DNA from: Fimbriimonadaceae bacterium
Lineage (GTDB): Bacteria; Armatimonadota; UBA10988
Direction: 5' to 3'
NCBI GenBank assembly: GCA_020850355.1
Contig: JADZEX010000092.1
Span: 1-36,252, forward strand
Length of the DNA: 36,252 nucleotides
In this document: positions 17,235 through 25,123 of the stretch, in pieces
How positions within the stretch are numbered: the stretch's first letter is position 1
Layout: the number at the start of each line of letters is the position of its first letter
Notes under the pieces: model-generated
Told to the model about the DNA's origin: nothing
What the model saw: the letters and a program-made list of their open reading frames with translations, nothing else
The model's database searches: none
Program-made: the position numbers and the translations under genes

Positions 17235-17795
17235 TCAGGCCAGGAAAGGGATCAGCAGCGCCCGGCTCCGCCGGTCCAGCGCGCCGAGGTCGCGGATCTC
17301 GTAGCGGTTGCCGTCGGTGTCGCTGATGGCCCAGCGGCTCTCGGTGACGGCGACGCAGCTCTGCCGCGGATGGGTGCTGCTGAACTCCAACGAGCCGCGG
17401 TCGGTGACGACCTGCCAGCGGAAGGTCCCGCTGACATCCTGCAGCTTGGTGACCTGCTCAATCAGCGGGCGGAAGTAACGCCGGTCCAGCTCGGCGCGGA
17501 GCATCTCACGTTGGGCCGGTTCGATGGCCTCGAGCTGCCGCAGGATGCCGACCTCGCGGTCGCCGTTGCGGATGCTGAGGTAGCCCTCGGGCTGGGACAG
17601 CGGCAGGACCCGCACGACCGCCACCCGAAGGTGACTGCGGTCGGCCTGATGCAGCCGCAACACGCCGCCCGGGGTGCGTTCGAAGGTCAGTTCCGCCGGG
17701 TCCAGGAAGACCACCTCGGTGGCGCTGAGATCGAGTTCGGTGCCACTCTCGGCCGGCAGCTCGGTCAGCGTCGGCAGGTCGTCGGGTGGGGTCAT
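17235..17795 (-). CDS. DUF1854 domain protein
   Basis: 186 aa, soluble, no membrane segment or signal. The sequence VLRLHQADRSHLRVAVVRV, LPLSQPEGYLSIRNGDREVG and ILRQLEAIEPAQREMLRAEL matches my recollection of DUF1854, a family with no assigned reaction that is often encoded beside ABC transporters. The end RWAISDTDGNRYEIRDLGAL is also typical. The ATG at 17795 overlaps the stop of the ArnT-like gene as ATGA and follows GGAGG by about 9 nt. Its place between an ArnT-like enzyme and a sugar importer is unusual and may point to a regulatory role in envelope sugar transfer; that is inference. Confidence 0.8.
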   Translation of the reverse strand: MTPPDDLPTLTELPAESGTELDLSATEVVFLDPAELTFERTPGGVLRLHQADRSHLRVAVVRVLPLSQPEGYLSIRNGDREVGILRQLEAIEPAQREMLRAELDRRYFRPLIEQVTKLQDVSGTFRWQVVTDRGSLEFSSTHPRQSCVAVTESRWAISDTDGNRYEIRDLGALDRRSRALLIPFLA

Positions 17796-19531
17796 CGCGG
17801 CAGCCCTCCGCTGGCCGCTTCGACGTCGGCGGCCAGCTTCCTCTCGGCCAGCCGCGCCTGGCGCTCGGTCCAGGGCGATGGCGGCAGCTCCCAACCCGCT
17901 GGCGGGGGCCGGTTGGCGACCAGCCGCCAGCCATCGCGGGTGGCCCAATCCCAGCAGCGCGCCGAGTCGAGCAGGCCACCGACGCGGACGCTGCGGGTCA
18001 GCAAGAAGACCGGCTGTGGCGCGGCGAAGCGGCGGGCGAGGTGCCAGCGAGCCCAGGCACTGTCGGCGGGCCAGGTCAACCGGGTGAAGAGCCGCCGGCC
18101 GGTGAAGGCGACACTGGGGTTGTGGATGTTGAGGGTCAGAAACTCCCCGCCGTTGGCCATCTGCCGCACTGCGACGGCGGTCAGCAGGCGCACGGTGCCC
18201 TGCTGGTAACGGTAGATCACCGGCGCCAGGCCAAACCAGAGCACCCAGCAGAGCGTCAGCCCGGTGGCGGCCGAGGCGAGCGGATAGCGGCGCGGCTGCC
18301 GGTAGCCCAGCACGGCCGCGGCCGTCGCCACGACGGCCAGCAGCAGACCCCCGACCAGCGGACCCGGGCCGACTGTGACGCTGCTGCCGGGCAGCTCGCG
18401 CGCCAGCACCGGCAGGCCCGGCAGCCAGGCGCCCAGGCTGGCGATGCCCAGCCCGGCCAGCGCGCAGCCGAGCAGCGCCGGCAGCGCGATGCGGTGCGCC
18501 TGCCGCGGTGCGCCAGCGGCCACTTGGGCGGCCACCCAGCCGGCCAGCAGCGCCGCGGCGGGGTAGGCCGGCGAGATGTAGTTGGGCAGCTTGGTCTGTG
18601 ACAGCGAGAACAGCCCGACCACGGTCACCAACCAGAGCGCGCAGAACAGCAACGGCCGCGCCGCCGGCTCGCGCCGCCGGTGCCAGGCTTCGCCGAGGCC
18701 CGCCAGCAGGTAGCCGCTCCAGGGCGCAAAGCCGATCAGCAAGACCAGCGGGAAGGTGTAGATCGGGCCCCCATGCCCCGACTGCGTGCGAGTCAGGCGG
18801 TCCAGGTTGTGGTAGCCCAGAAAGGTCTCGTAGAACGCCAGGTGGTGCCGGCGGTAGATCTCGAGGCACCAGGGCAGCAGCAGCAGACCGTAGAGCAGGA
18901 AGCCCCACCAGCAGTGCGTCGCGTCGAGGGTCCGCCAGAGGCGGCGCCGCCAGAGCAGCCAGAGCAGCCAACAGCCACCGGGCAGCACCAGCGCGACCGG
19001 CCCTTTGGTCAAGGTCGCCGCGGCCAACGCCACCGCGGCCGCCAGGAACCAGCGTGGGGACTGCCGTTCGGCGGCCTGGTAGAGCGCCAGCCAGCCCGCG
19101 CCCATCAGCAGCACCAGCGTCAGATCGGCGACGCTCTGGTGGCTCATGAAGTAGCCGTGCAGCGAAACCACCATCGCCACCGCGGCCCAGCGGCCAGCCG
19201 ACCGGCCGAGCAGCGCCGTACCCGCCAGCAGCAGCAGCAGCGCCAGCAGCAGGCTGTGGCCGGTGGCGGTGAGCCGGGCCGCCAACGGTGACGGGCCGAG
19301 CAGCGCCACCGCCGGGCTCATCGCCCAGTAGATCAGCGGCGGCTTGTCCCAGCGCTCGCCGCCGTTGTAGCGCGGGGTGATGTAGTCGCCGCTGACCACC
19401 ATCTCGCGGGTCGCCTCGGCGAAGATCGCCTCATCGACATCGAACAGCCCGATCCGGCCGAGACCGCAGAGGTTGAAGAGCAGCAGGCCGAGCAGCAGAA
19501 CCAGGTCGGGTTTGCGCTCAGGCCACCGCAT
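17792..19531 (-). CDS. ArnT/PMT-like membrane glycosyltransferase
   Basis: 579 aa. GT-C enzyme with about a dozen membrane helices that transfers a sugar from a polyprenyl-phosphate carrier to a lipid or protein on the outer face of the membrane. Motifs: GLFDVDEAIFAEATREM with the acidic catalytic pair, GGERWDKPPLIYWAM, AATLTKGPVALVLPG and FSLSQTKLPNYISPAYPAAA, all typical of the GT83/ArnT group. The C-terminal part after about residue 450 is soluble. It overlaps the PAP2 gene by 14 nt and DUF1854 by 4 nt. A polyprenyl-linked donor fits the upstream PAP2 phosphatase. Confidence 0.92.
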   Translation of the reverse strand: MRWPERKPDLVLLLGLLLFNLCGLGRIGLFDVDEAIFAEATREMVVSGDYITPRYNGGERWDKPPLIYWAMSPAVALLGPSPLAARLTATGHSLLLALLLLLAGTALLGRSAGRWAAVAMVVSLHGYFMSHQSVADLTLVLLMGAGWLALYQAAERQSPRWFLAAAVALAAATLTKGPVALVLPGGCWLLWLLWRRRLWRTLDATHCWWGFLLYGLLLLPWCLEIYRRHHLAFYETFLGYHNLDRLTRTQSGHGGPIYTFPLVLLIGFAPWSGYLLAGLGEAWHRRREPAARPLLFCALWLVTVVGLFSLSQTKLPNYISPAYPAAALLAGWVAAQVAAGAPRQAHRIALPALLGCALAGLGIASLGAWLPGLPVLARELPGSSVTVGPGPLVGGLLLAVVATAAAVLGYRQPRRYPLASAATGLTLCWVLWFGLAPVIYRYQQGTVRLLTAVAVRQMANGGEFLTLNIHNPSVAFTGRRLFTRLTWPADSAWARWHLARRFAAPQPVFLLTRSVRVGGLLDSARCWDWATRDGWRLVANRPPPAGWELPPSPWTERQARLAERKLAADVEAASGGLPR

Positions 19532-20138
19532 CGCAGCTCTCCGCCCGGGCGCGCCCGGCGGCGTAGTTGCCGAGCTGCCAGCCGAGCAAGGCGCCGCAGA
19601 GAATGTCGGTGACGAAGTGATCCCCGCCGTAGACCCGCCCCACGGTGACCGCCGCGGCCAGCCCCAGCAGGGCGGCGCGCAGCCGCGGGAAGGTGGCCGC
19701 CAGGACCAGCGCGACGGCCGTGACGGTGGCCGCGTGGCCCGACGGGAAGCTGTCCCAGGACGCCGCCACGGTCGGGCCGCAGGGCACCCACAGCCCGTCG
19801 CCGGCGTAGAACCGCGGTCGTGGCCGGCCGATCAGGTGCTTGATCGCCTGCGACCAGAACCCCGCCAGGAGCACCGCGGCCATCACCCAGCGCCCGCCCG
19901 CCCGCCAAGTCGCCCGCTCCAGCAGGTCGCCCAGCAGGTACAGCAGCAGGCCCACCAGGAAGAGGTTCAGGCCATCGCCCAGCACGTGCGCGGCGTGGTC
20001 CAAGAACAGCCGGTAGGCCGGCCACTGCGGGGTGTTGACGACGTCCAGCCGCAGGCACAGCCAGTAGTCGAAAGGCAGGAGCAGCAGCAGGGCGAACGGC
20101 AGCACGGAGCGCAGGGGCCAAGGCCGGCGACTGAACAT
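19518..20138 (-). CDS. PAP2 lipid phosphatase
   Basis: 206 aa. Membrane phosphatase for undecaprenyl diphosphate or phosphatidate-type lipids. The three signature motifs are complete: IKHLIGRPRPRF (KX6RP), FPSGHAATVTA and GRVYGGDHFVTD (R-x5-H-x3-D). About five hydrophobic helices surround them. The ATG at 20138 is chosen because the promoter below places the transcript start only about 3 nt upstream; the frame is open 19 codons further, but that part spans the promoter. First gene of a four-gene minus-strand unit. Confidence 0.92.
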   Translation of the reverse strand: MFSRRPWPLRSVLPFALLLLLPFDYWLCLRLDVVNTPQWPAYRLFLDHAAHVLGDGLNLFLVGLLLYLLGDLLERATWRAGGRWVMAAVLLAGFWSQAIKHLIGRPRPRFYAGDGLWVPCGPTVAASWDSFPSGHAATVTAVALVLAATFPRLRAALLGLAAAVTVGRVYGGDHFVTDILCGALLGWQLGNYAAGRARAESCDAVA

Positions 20139-20147
20139 GACGCCGAC

Positions 20148-20176
20148 AGCATAACGGCGCCCTGACGGCGTGTCAA
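20148..20176 (-). promoter_or_regulatory. Strong promoter of the PAP2-ArnT-DUF1854-GPH unit
   Basis: On the minus strand a perfect TTGACA (20176-20171) and TATGCT (20153-20148) are spaced by exactly 17 nt. Transcription should start about 3 nt before the PAP2 ATG, leaving no room for a Shine-Dalgarno site. Confidence 0.8.
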
Positions 20177-20209
20177 ACCAGACTTCAGGCGACAATCGGA
20201 GGGCCGAGC

Positions 20210-21193
20210 ATGGCGCAGCGGTGGCAGGGGCGGCGGGTGCTGGTCACCGGAGCTGGCGGCTTCGTCGGCGGGCAGCTCTGCGCGGCGTTGCTGCGCGAAG
20301 GTGCCACGGTCACCGCGCTGCTGCTCGACCAGCGGCCGCAGCTCGCGCTCGACCTGTTGGGCGCCGGGTCGCGCGTCAACCGCGTCGCTGGTAACCTCTG
20401 CGACGAGGGCCTGCTGGAGCGGGTGCTGCAGAGCTACGAGGTCGACACCGTCTTCCACCTCGCCGCCCAGGCTCTGGTGGGCGTGGCCGCCAAGGGCCCG
20501 GTGCCGACCCTCGAAGCCAACATCCGGGGGACCTGGCTGCTGCTGGAGGCCTGCCGCCTGGTCGGCATCGAACGGGTGGTGGTCGCCAGTAGCGACAAGG
20601 CCTACGGCCCGCAGCGGGTGCTGCCGTACACCGAGGACGCCAGCCTGGCCGGCAGCGGGCCCTACGATGCCTCGAAGGTCTGCACCGATGTGCTGACGCG
20701 GATGTACGCCACCGCGTTCGGCCTGCCAGCGGCGGTGACCCGTTGCGCCAACCTCTACGGCCCGGGCGACCTGCACGCCTCCCGACTGGTGCCCGAACTG
20801 TGCCGCGCCGTGCTGGCCGGCCGGCGGCCGCAGATCCGCTCCGACGGCTCGCCGACCCGCGACTACCTGTACATCGACGACGCCGTCGAGGCCTATCTGC
20901 TGCTCGGCGCGGCGGCCGACCGACCGGAGGTCCGCGGCCGCGCCTTCAACTTCGGCACCGGTCGCGAAGTCAGTGTGCTGGAGTTGGTGCAGACGATGAT
21001 CACGGTGGCGGGGGCCGACCTGGAACCCGAGGTCCTGGGCGCCGCGCGGGGCGAGATTGACCGCCAGGTGCTCGACAGCAGCCTGGCCCGCGCGACGCTC
21101 GGCTGGGCACCGCAGGTCGCCCTGGCCGACGGGCTGCGCCAGACGCTGGACTGGACGCGCTGGCTGCTGGGACAGACCGATGGCGCAGCCTGA
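20210..21193 (+). CDS. NAD-dependent epimerase/dehydratase (sugar nucleotide)
   Basis: 327 aa. Extended short-chain dehydrogenase. The NAD motif is VLVTGAGGFVGGQL, followed by VFHLAAQALVG, the catalytic segment VVASSDKAYG and Y152-x3-K156 in GPYDASKVCTD. TRCANLYGPGDLHASRLVP and RDYLYIDDAVEAYLLL are substrate-side motifs. The SSDKAYG form resembles CDP-glucose 4,6-dehydratase-like and related nucleotide-sugar enzymes, but the exact sugar is not fixed. ATG 20210 follows GGAGGG by 7 nt. It overlaps the FAD oxidoreductase by 14 nt. Confidence 0.88.
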   Translation: MAQRWQGRRVLVTGAGGFVGGQLCAALLREGATVTALLLDQRPQLALDLLGAGSRVNRVAGNLCDEGLLERVLQSYEVDTVFHLAAQALVGVAAKGPVPTLEANIRGTWLLLEACRLVGIERVVVASSDKAYGPQRVLPYTEDASLAGSGPYDASKVCTDVLTRMYATAFGLPAAVTRCANLYGPGDLHASRLVPELCRAVLAGRRPQIRSDGSPTRDYLYIDDAVEAYLLLGAAADRPEVRGRAFNFGTGREVSVLELVQTMITVAGADLEPEVLGAARGEIDRQVLDSSLARATLGWAPQVALADGLRQTLDWTRWLLGQTDGAA

Positions 21194-22319
21194 CTGCCTG
21201 GTAGTCGGGGCCGGCGTGGTCGGGCTGGCGACGGCCTACGAGCTGGCTACCACCGGCCGCCAGGTCCTGGTGCTCGATCGCGGCCGGGTCGGCGCGGGCG
21301 CCTCGGGGGTCGGCGGAGGGTTCGTGACGCAGGTCGGGCAGCGCGGCAAGCTGGCGCTGGCGCTGGTCCGCGAGAGTCAGCGACGTTACCTGCAGCTTGG
21401 TGAACGCCTGGCCGGCGACATCGGCCTGCGCCAGTGCGGCTGCCTGGTGGCCGCGGCAGACTCCTCCGAGGCCGCCGCGCTGGACCGCGTCGCCGCCGAT
21501 CTGGCCACCGCCGGCTCACCCGGCGAGCTCCTCGACGCCGCCTCCGTCCGCCGCGTCGAGCCGGCGCTGGCGCCGTCGGTGGTGCGGGGGCTGGCGATGC
21601 CGGAGGACCTCCAGATCGAGCCAGCGCGGCTGCTGGCGACCTACCGCCAGGCGCTCCGGCGGCTCGGCAGCGAGGTCCGCGAGCAGCGGCTGGTGACCGG
21701 CCTGCGGCGCAGCGGTGAGCGGGTCGTCGGGGTGCGCACCCGCTACGGCGATCTCGACGCCGGCGAAGTGGTGCTCTGCGCCGGGTGTTGGACCGCGGCG
21801 CTGTTGCCGCCGAGCTACGCCAGCATCATCCGCCCAAGACGTGGCCAGGTGCTACTCGGACGGCTGCGCCGGCGCTGCCTGCAGGGGCTCGTGCTGGGCG
21901 TCGACTACCTCTCCAGCAAGTCCGGCGGGCCGGTGGTGGGGTGTAGCGTCGAACAAAACGTCGACGGTCTGGTGCGGCTCGGCGGCTCGCGCGAGTGGGT
22001 TGGGTTCAACGAGCTGCCGACCGCCGCGGCCGCTGCCATCCTGGCCAATGCCGGACGCTACCTGCGGCTGCCCGAGGACCTGGAGTGGCAGTTCGCCGCG
22101 GCCGCGTTGCGGCCTGCGACGCCCGACGGGCTGCCGCTGCTGGGAGCGGTCGAGCCGGGCCTCTGGATCCACGGCGGCCACGAGGGCAGCGGCTTTGCGA
22201 TGTCGCCGGCCACGGCCCAGCGGCTGGCCGCCCTGATCGGTCGCCAACCGGTGGACTTGCGCGGCCTGCTGCCCAGCCGGTTCATGACCCCGCCGCAGGC
22301 CGTGCCGCACGGCGATTGA
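21180..22319 (+). CDS. FAD-dependent oxidoreductase, DAO family
   Basis: 379 aa. D-amino-acid oxidase-like flavoprotein. The FAD-binding start is CLVVGAGVVGLATAYELA, with VLVLDRGRVGAGASGVGGG next, and the C-terminal FAD segment is PDGLPLLGAVEPGLWIHGGHEGSG. Related enzymes oxidise glycine, sarcosine, D-amino acids or opines. The ATG at 21180 overlaps the stop of the epimerase gene by 14 nt, with only a weak GGGACAG site, so coupling is likely. What joins it to a sugar-nucleotide enzyme is not clear. It converges on the next gene with 4 nt between stops. Confidence 0.88.
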   Translation: MAQPDCLVVGAGVVGLATAYELATTGRQVLVLDRGRVGAGASGVGGGFVTQVGQRGKLALALVRESQRRYLQLGERLAGDIGLRQCGCLVAAADSSEAAALDRVAADLATAGSPGELLDAASVRRVEPALAPSVVRGLAMPEDLQIEPARLLATYRQALRRLGSEVREQRLVTGLRRSGERVVGVRTRYGDLDAGEVVLCAGCWTAALLPPSYASIIRPRRGQVLLGRLRRRCLQGLVLGVDYLSSKSGGPVVGCSVEQNVDGLVRLGGSREWVGFNELPTAAAAAILANAGRYLRLPEDLEWQFAAAALRPATPDGLPLLGAVEPGLWIHGGHEGSGFAMSPATAQRLAALIGRQPVDLRGLLPSRFMTPPQAVPHGD

Positions 22320-22323
22320 AGGT

Positions 22324-22641
22324 CTACGGAGCCACTCCCTGGCGGGCCTTCGCCAGCTCCAGGTACCGCCGGTAGGTCGGCCGGCCCAGCAGCTTGTTCT
22401 GAATCACATGAATCGCCGTAGCGATCTCCTGGCGGTCCATCGGATGCAGTTCGGGCAGTGCGAAGAAGGCCCCGGCGCACTTCGCCGCGAGCTCCCAGCA
22501 GTCTGCCTCGCCGGGCGTCAGTCCCGCGCCCAGGACGCAGTCGCGGTCGGTCTGCGGCGCGCTTTCGGCGGCCTGCACCAGGCTGCCAAGTCCGGCACCC
22601 ACCGCTGTCGCCAGCGCGGCCCGTCGGGTTACGTCATCCAT
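22324..22641 (-). CDS. Small protein with Tat-like signal, unknown function
   Basis: 105 aa, not recognised. Residues 1-25 (DVTRRAALATAVGAGLGSLV) have a twin-arginine, a hydrophobic stretch and an Ala-x-Ala-like site, so export by Tat is plausible. The rest contains CWELAAKCAGAFFALPELHP, two cysteines in a C-x6-C arrangement, and IHVIQNKLLGRPTYRRYL, and is probably helical. ATG 22641 follows GGGAGA by about 9 nt and overlaps the end of the sulfatase-like stub by 13 nt. It may be an exported helper for a redox or metal protein, but no function can be stated. Confidence 0.75.
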   Translation of the reverse strand: MDDVTRRAALATAVGAGLGSLVQAAESAPQTDRDCVLGAGLTPGEADCWELAAKCAGAFFALPELHPMDRQEIATAIHVIQNKLLGRPTYRRYLELAKARQGVAP

Positions 22642-22778
22642 GGTCTGCGGTCTCCCGCCGGGTGCCGGGACCCGGTGTTCAGACGGCGGGGGCCAGCGGC
22701 GGCAGGTCGCAGAGCGCCGGGAGCGTCGTCCGCATGGTGCCGGTCACGGAGCACCAGCAACACATTCGGTTGCGGCAT
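22629..22778 (-). pseudogene. Sulfatase-like N-terminal stub (49 aa)
   Basis: A 49-codon frame starts MPQPNVLLVLRDRHHADDA. This matches the first strand and calcium-site region of type I sulfatases (PNxLLxLxDQHxAD), with Arg where Gln or Asp is usual, and then the similarity ends. It has a good ribosome site (GGAG, 6 nt) and overlaps the GT2 stop as TGATG, so it may still be translated. The remaining sulfatase (about 400 aa, with the CxPxR site) is not found downstream in any frame. Most likely a decayed or truncated gene; a real small protein cannot be excluded. Confidence 0.4.
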
Positions 22779-23605
22779 CAACGGCTCCAGTCGCCAGGTT
22801 GGCGCCGCGCGAGCAGACACCTGCCGGTCTGTCGCAGCAACGCCGGCCACCAGGCCGCCCCAGCCGGCAGATGGCGCCGGCTGTAGAGGTGCTCGGCGAG
22901 CTGGTCGGGTGCGGCCAGACCAAGCCGGAAGAACGTCACCACCAGGCCGTTCAGCAGCACGGCCCGCAGCGGGCCGGTACGCAGGTATTTGGCGGCGTCG
23001 ACCGCCACCGCCGACCGCAGCACGCGGCACGGCCCCAGGCGGCGTAGCCGGTCGGCCAGGGCGAAGTCCTCGAACAGCCGCCAGTCGGGGAGTTTGGCCC
23101 AGGCCTCCCGGCGGACCCAGACGGCGTTGGTGCCCACCGGTCGGCCGCGGCGCAGGTCGCCCAGGTTGAGCCAGACCGCTTGCCAGGCCAGCAGCCGCGG
23201 CTGCGGCTGGTAGTGCTTGCGGAAGCAGCCCCAGAGAGCGCCGGCCGCCAGGGCTTGGCGGACCGCGGCCAGGCCGTCGGCTGGCAGGCGGCAGTCGGCG
23301 TGGAGGACCAGCAGCGCCTCGCCAACGGCGGCGGCGGCGGCGGCGTTGATGGCGGCCCCGCGGCCCCACGGCGGACGGCGCTCGTCGTAACCGTTGTGCA
23401 GCAGCCGCAGCGTGTGGGGCCAGGCCGCCCCCAGGGCGGCCCGCAGCGCCACCGTCCAGTCGGCGCGGCGCGTCGGCACGCTGGCGGCGACGACCACCTC
23501 GAGCGGTCCCGGCTGCGCCGCAAGAGCCTGCAACGCCGCCAGCAACGCCGGCGCGGGACCGGCGGTCTGGCGAGTCAGGAAGGGCATCAGGATCGAAACC
23601 AGCAC
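22778..23605 (-). CDS. Glycosyltransferase family 2 (TIGR04283-like)
   Basis: 275 aa. GT-A fold with the donor-site motif LLVLHADCRLPADGL, preceded by RGAAINAAAAAAVGEA, and followed by GTNAVWVRREAWAKLPDW, LFEDFALADRLRR, then a hydrophobic C-terminal part. The HADCRLP pattern is like the TIGR04283 group of GT2 enzymes. The GTG at 23605 follows GGGAG by 6 nt. Downstream come the sulfatase stub and the Tat-type small protein, coupled by overlapping codons. Acceptor unknown. Confidence 0.87.
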   Translation of the reverse strand: MLVSILMPFLTRQTAGPAPALLAALQALAAQPGPLEVVVAASVPTRRADWTVALRAALGAAWPHTLRLLHNGYDERRPPWGRGAAINAAAAAAVGEALLVLHADCRLPADGLAAVRQALAAGALWGCFRKHYQPQPRLLAWQAVWLNLGDLRRGRPVGTNAVWVRREAWAKLPDWRLFEDFALADRLRRLGPCRVLRSAVAVDAAKYLRTGPLRAVLLNGLVVTFFRLGLAAPDQLAEHLYSRRHLPAGAAWWPALLRQTGRCLLARRQPGDWSR

Positions 23606-23735
23606 GCTCGCTCCCGCTGCGCAGTTCCGGCCGTCGGCCGCGCTACCTCCAGGTCAACCCAATGTGAAGAAGACCGCGCGCAACCGGCCGATAGCATGGT
23701 AGACCTGGTGGACAAAGGCCCTGTAGGAGGTCGCC

Positions 23736-24776
23736 ATGCCGGAGTCGGTGCGAGTTGCCCTGGTGGGATGTGGCCACAACGGGTTGGGCCACTTCGAGTG
23801 CTACGCCAACGACGACCGTTGTGAGATCGTGGGGGTCTGCGATCTCCATGAGGGACGCCGCCAGGCCGCGGCGGACGACTTCCTGGTGCCGGGCTTCGGC
23901 TGCGTCGAGACGATGCTGGGCGAGACCGGTCCGGATCTGGTGCTGGTCTGCACCGGCGACCCGTTCCATGTTGAGCCGTTCGTCGCGGCGGCGGAGTTTG
24001 GCTGCCACGTCTTCGTCGAGAAGCCGATGGCCGACAGCATCGCCGGGCTGGAACGGATGCTCCAGGCGGCCGCGGGCACCCGCGGGCAGAAGATGATGGT
24101 CGGGCAGGTCCTGCGCTTCAATCCGTTCTTTGCGCAGGTCAAGCAGTCCTGCGCCGACGGCACGCTCGGGCGGCTGTTCTACCTCGAAGCCGACTACATC
24201 CACGACCTGCGGCAGCAGGCCGACCCGGCGCGCTTCAACGAGGCCATCGGCATGAACTGGTACACCGCGCGCGAGCAGCCCGCGGTGGGCGGCGGAGTGC
24301 ACGCTTTCGACCTGCTGCGCTGGTTCGCCGGCGCTGACTGCGTCGAGGTGACCGGCTACGCCAACCAGATCGCCTTCCCGAGCATGACGCAGCCCGACTG
24401 CCAGGTCTTCCTGGCGAAGTTCGCCAACGGCGTGCTGGCCAAAGTCGCCAGCGCCTACGGTGTGATCGGCCCCCGGCCGGCGGTCAACCGGCTCAGCGTC
24501 TACGGCACAGCCGGCACCGTGCGGGAGACTGACCTCTGGCTGGGCGACGGCGACGAGGGCGCCGAGGTGATGCACTTCGGGCTCGGCGACCTGGCCATTC
24601 AAGGGCATCCCTACACGCCCGAGGTGGAGCACATCCTGAGCGCCATTCTGGAGGACCAGCCGGTGCTTTGCGATGTCTGGGGCGTCGCCAACGCCACCGC
24701 GGCCTGCATCCTGGGGGCCGAGTCGGCGCAGGTCGGGCGGCCGCTGGCGGTGCCCTGCTACGGCCGCGCGCGTTAG
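23736..24776 (+). CDS. Gfo/Idh/MocA-family oxidoreductase
   Basis: 346 aa. NAD(P)-dependent dehydrogenase, probably of a sugar or inositol. The Rossmann start VRVALVGCGHNGLGHFECY carries a GxGxxG-like turn, and the catalytic motif is intact: VFVEKPMADS (K96). GGGVHAFDLLRWFAG contains the H-x3-D segment. It is more canonical than the copy at 13728. ATG 23736 follows GGAGG by 5 nt. Its TAG stop overlaps the TAA of the convergent gene in a shared TTAG. Confidence 0.9.
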   Translation: MPESVRVALVGCGHNGLGHFECYANDDRCEIVGVCDLHEGRRQAAADDFLVPGFGCVETMLGETGPDLVLVCTGDPFHVEPFVAAAEFGCHVFVEKPMADSIAGLERMLQAAAGTRGQKMMVGQVLRFNPFFAQVKQSCADGTLGRLFYLEADYIHDLRQQADPARFNEAIGMNWYTAREQPAVGGGVHAFDLLRWFAGADCVEVTGYANQIAFPSMTQPDCQVFLAKFANGVLAKVASAYGVIGPRPAVNRLSVYGTAGTVRETDLWLGDGDEGAEVMHFGLGDLAIQGHPYTPEVEHILSAILEDQPVLCDVWGVANATAACILGAESAQVGRPLAVPCYGRAR

Positions 24777-25123
24777 GGGGCGGAACAGACCGGCAGCCGC
24801 AGGCTCGCCTCATTGAGCCAGGCGCCGTCGGCTGCGTACAGCCGCACGGTGAACTGCCCCACGCCGCCGCCGGCGTTGAGCGGCAGGCGGAGTGCCGGTT
24901 GGCTGGCGACCACGGCGGCGGCGAGAGTTTCGCCGGCTGGCACCGGCGCCAGGCTAAGGCGCCAACTCAGCAGCACGCCCCGCTCGATCTCCAGGGTCAA
25001 CTCGGCGCTGGCATCGACCAACGGTTGCGCCGTCGGGTTGGCGACCCCGATCTGCAGCGGCAACGGCTGATCCGGCCGGACCTCGGCGGCGAGCGCCGCC
25101 AGCAGCGGGGTTGGCCAGTCCAT
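24773..25123 (-). CDS. Small beta-rich protein, unknown function
   Basis: 116 aa, not recognised. No signal peptide or membrane helix. Alternating hydrophobic stretches (LPLQIGVANPTAQPLVDA, SAELTLEIERGVLL, GQFTVRLYAADGAWLNEASL) look like one immunoglobulin-like or CARDB-like beta sandwich. ATG 25123 shares TGATG with the MFS stop, so it is probably translated with the exporter. It may be a free-standing domain related to those in glycosidases; this is a guess from composition. Confidence 0.65.
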   Translation of the reverse strand: MDWPTPLLAALAAEVRPDQPLPLQIGVANPTAQPLVDASAELTLEIERGVLLSWRLSLAPVPAGETLAAAVVASQPALRLPLNAGGGVGQFTVRLYAADGAWLNEASLRLPVCSAP

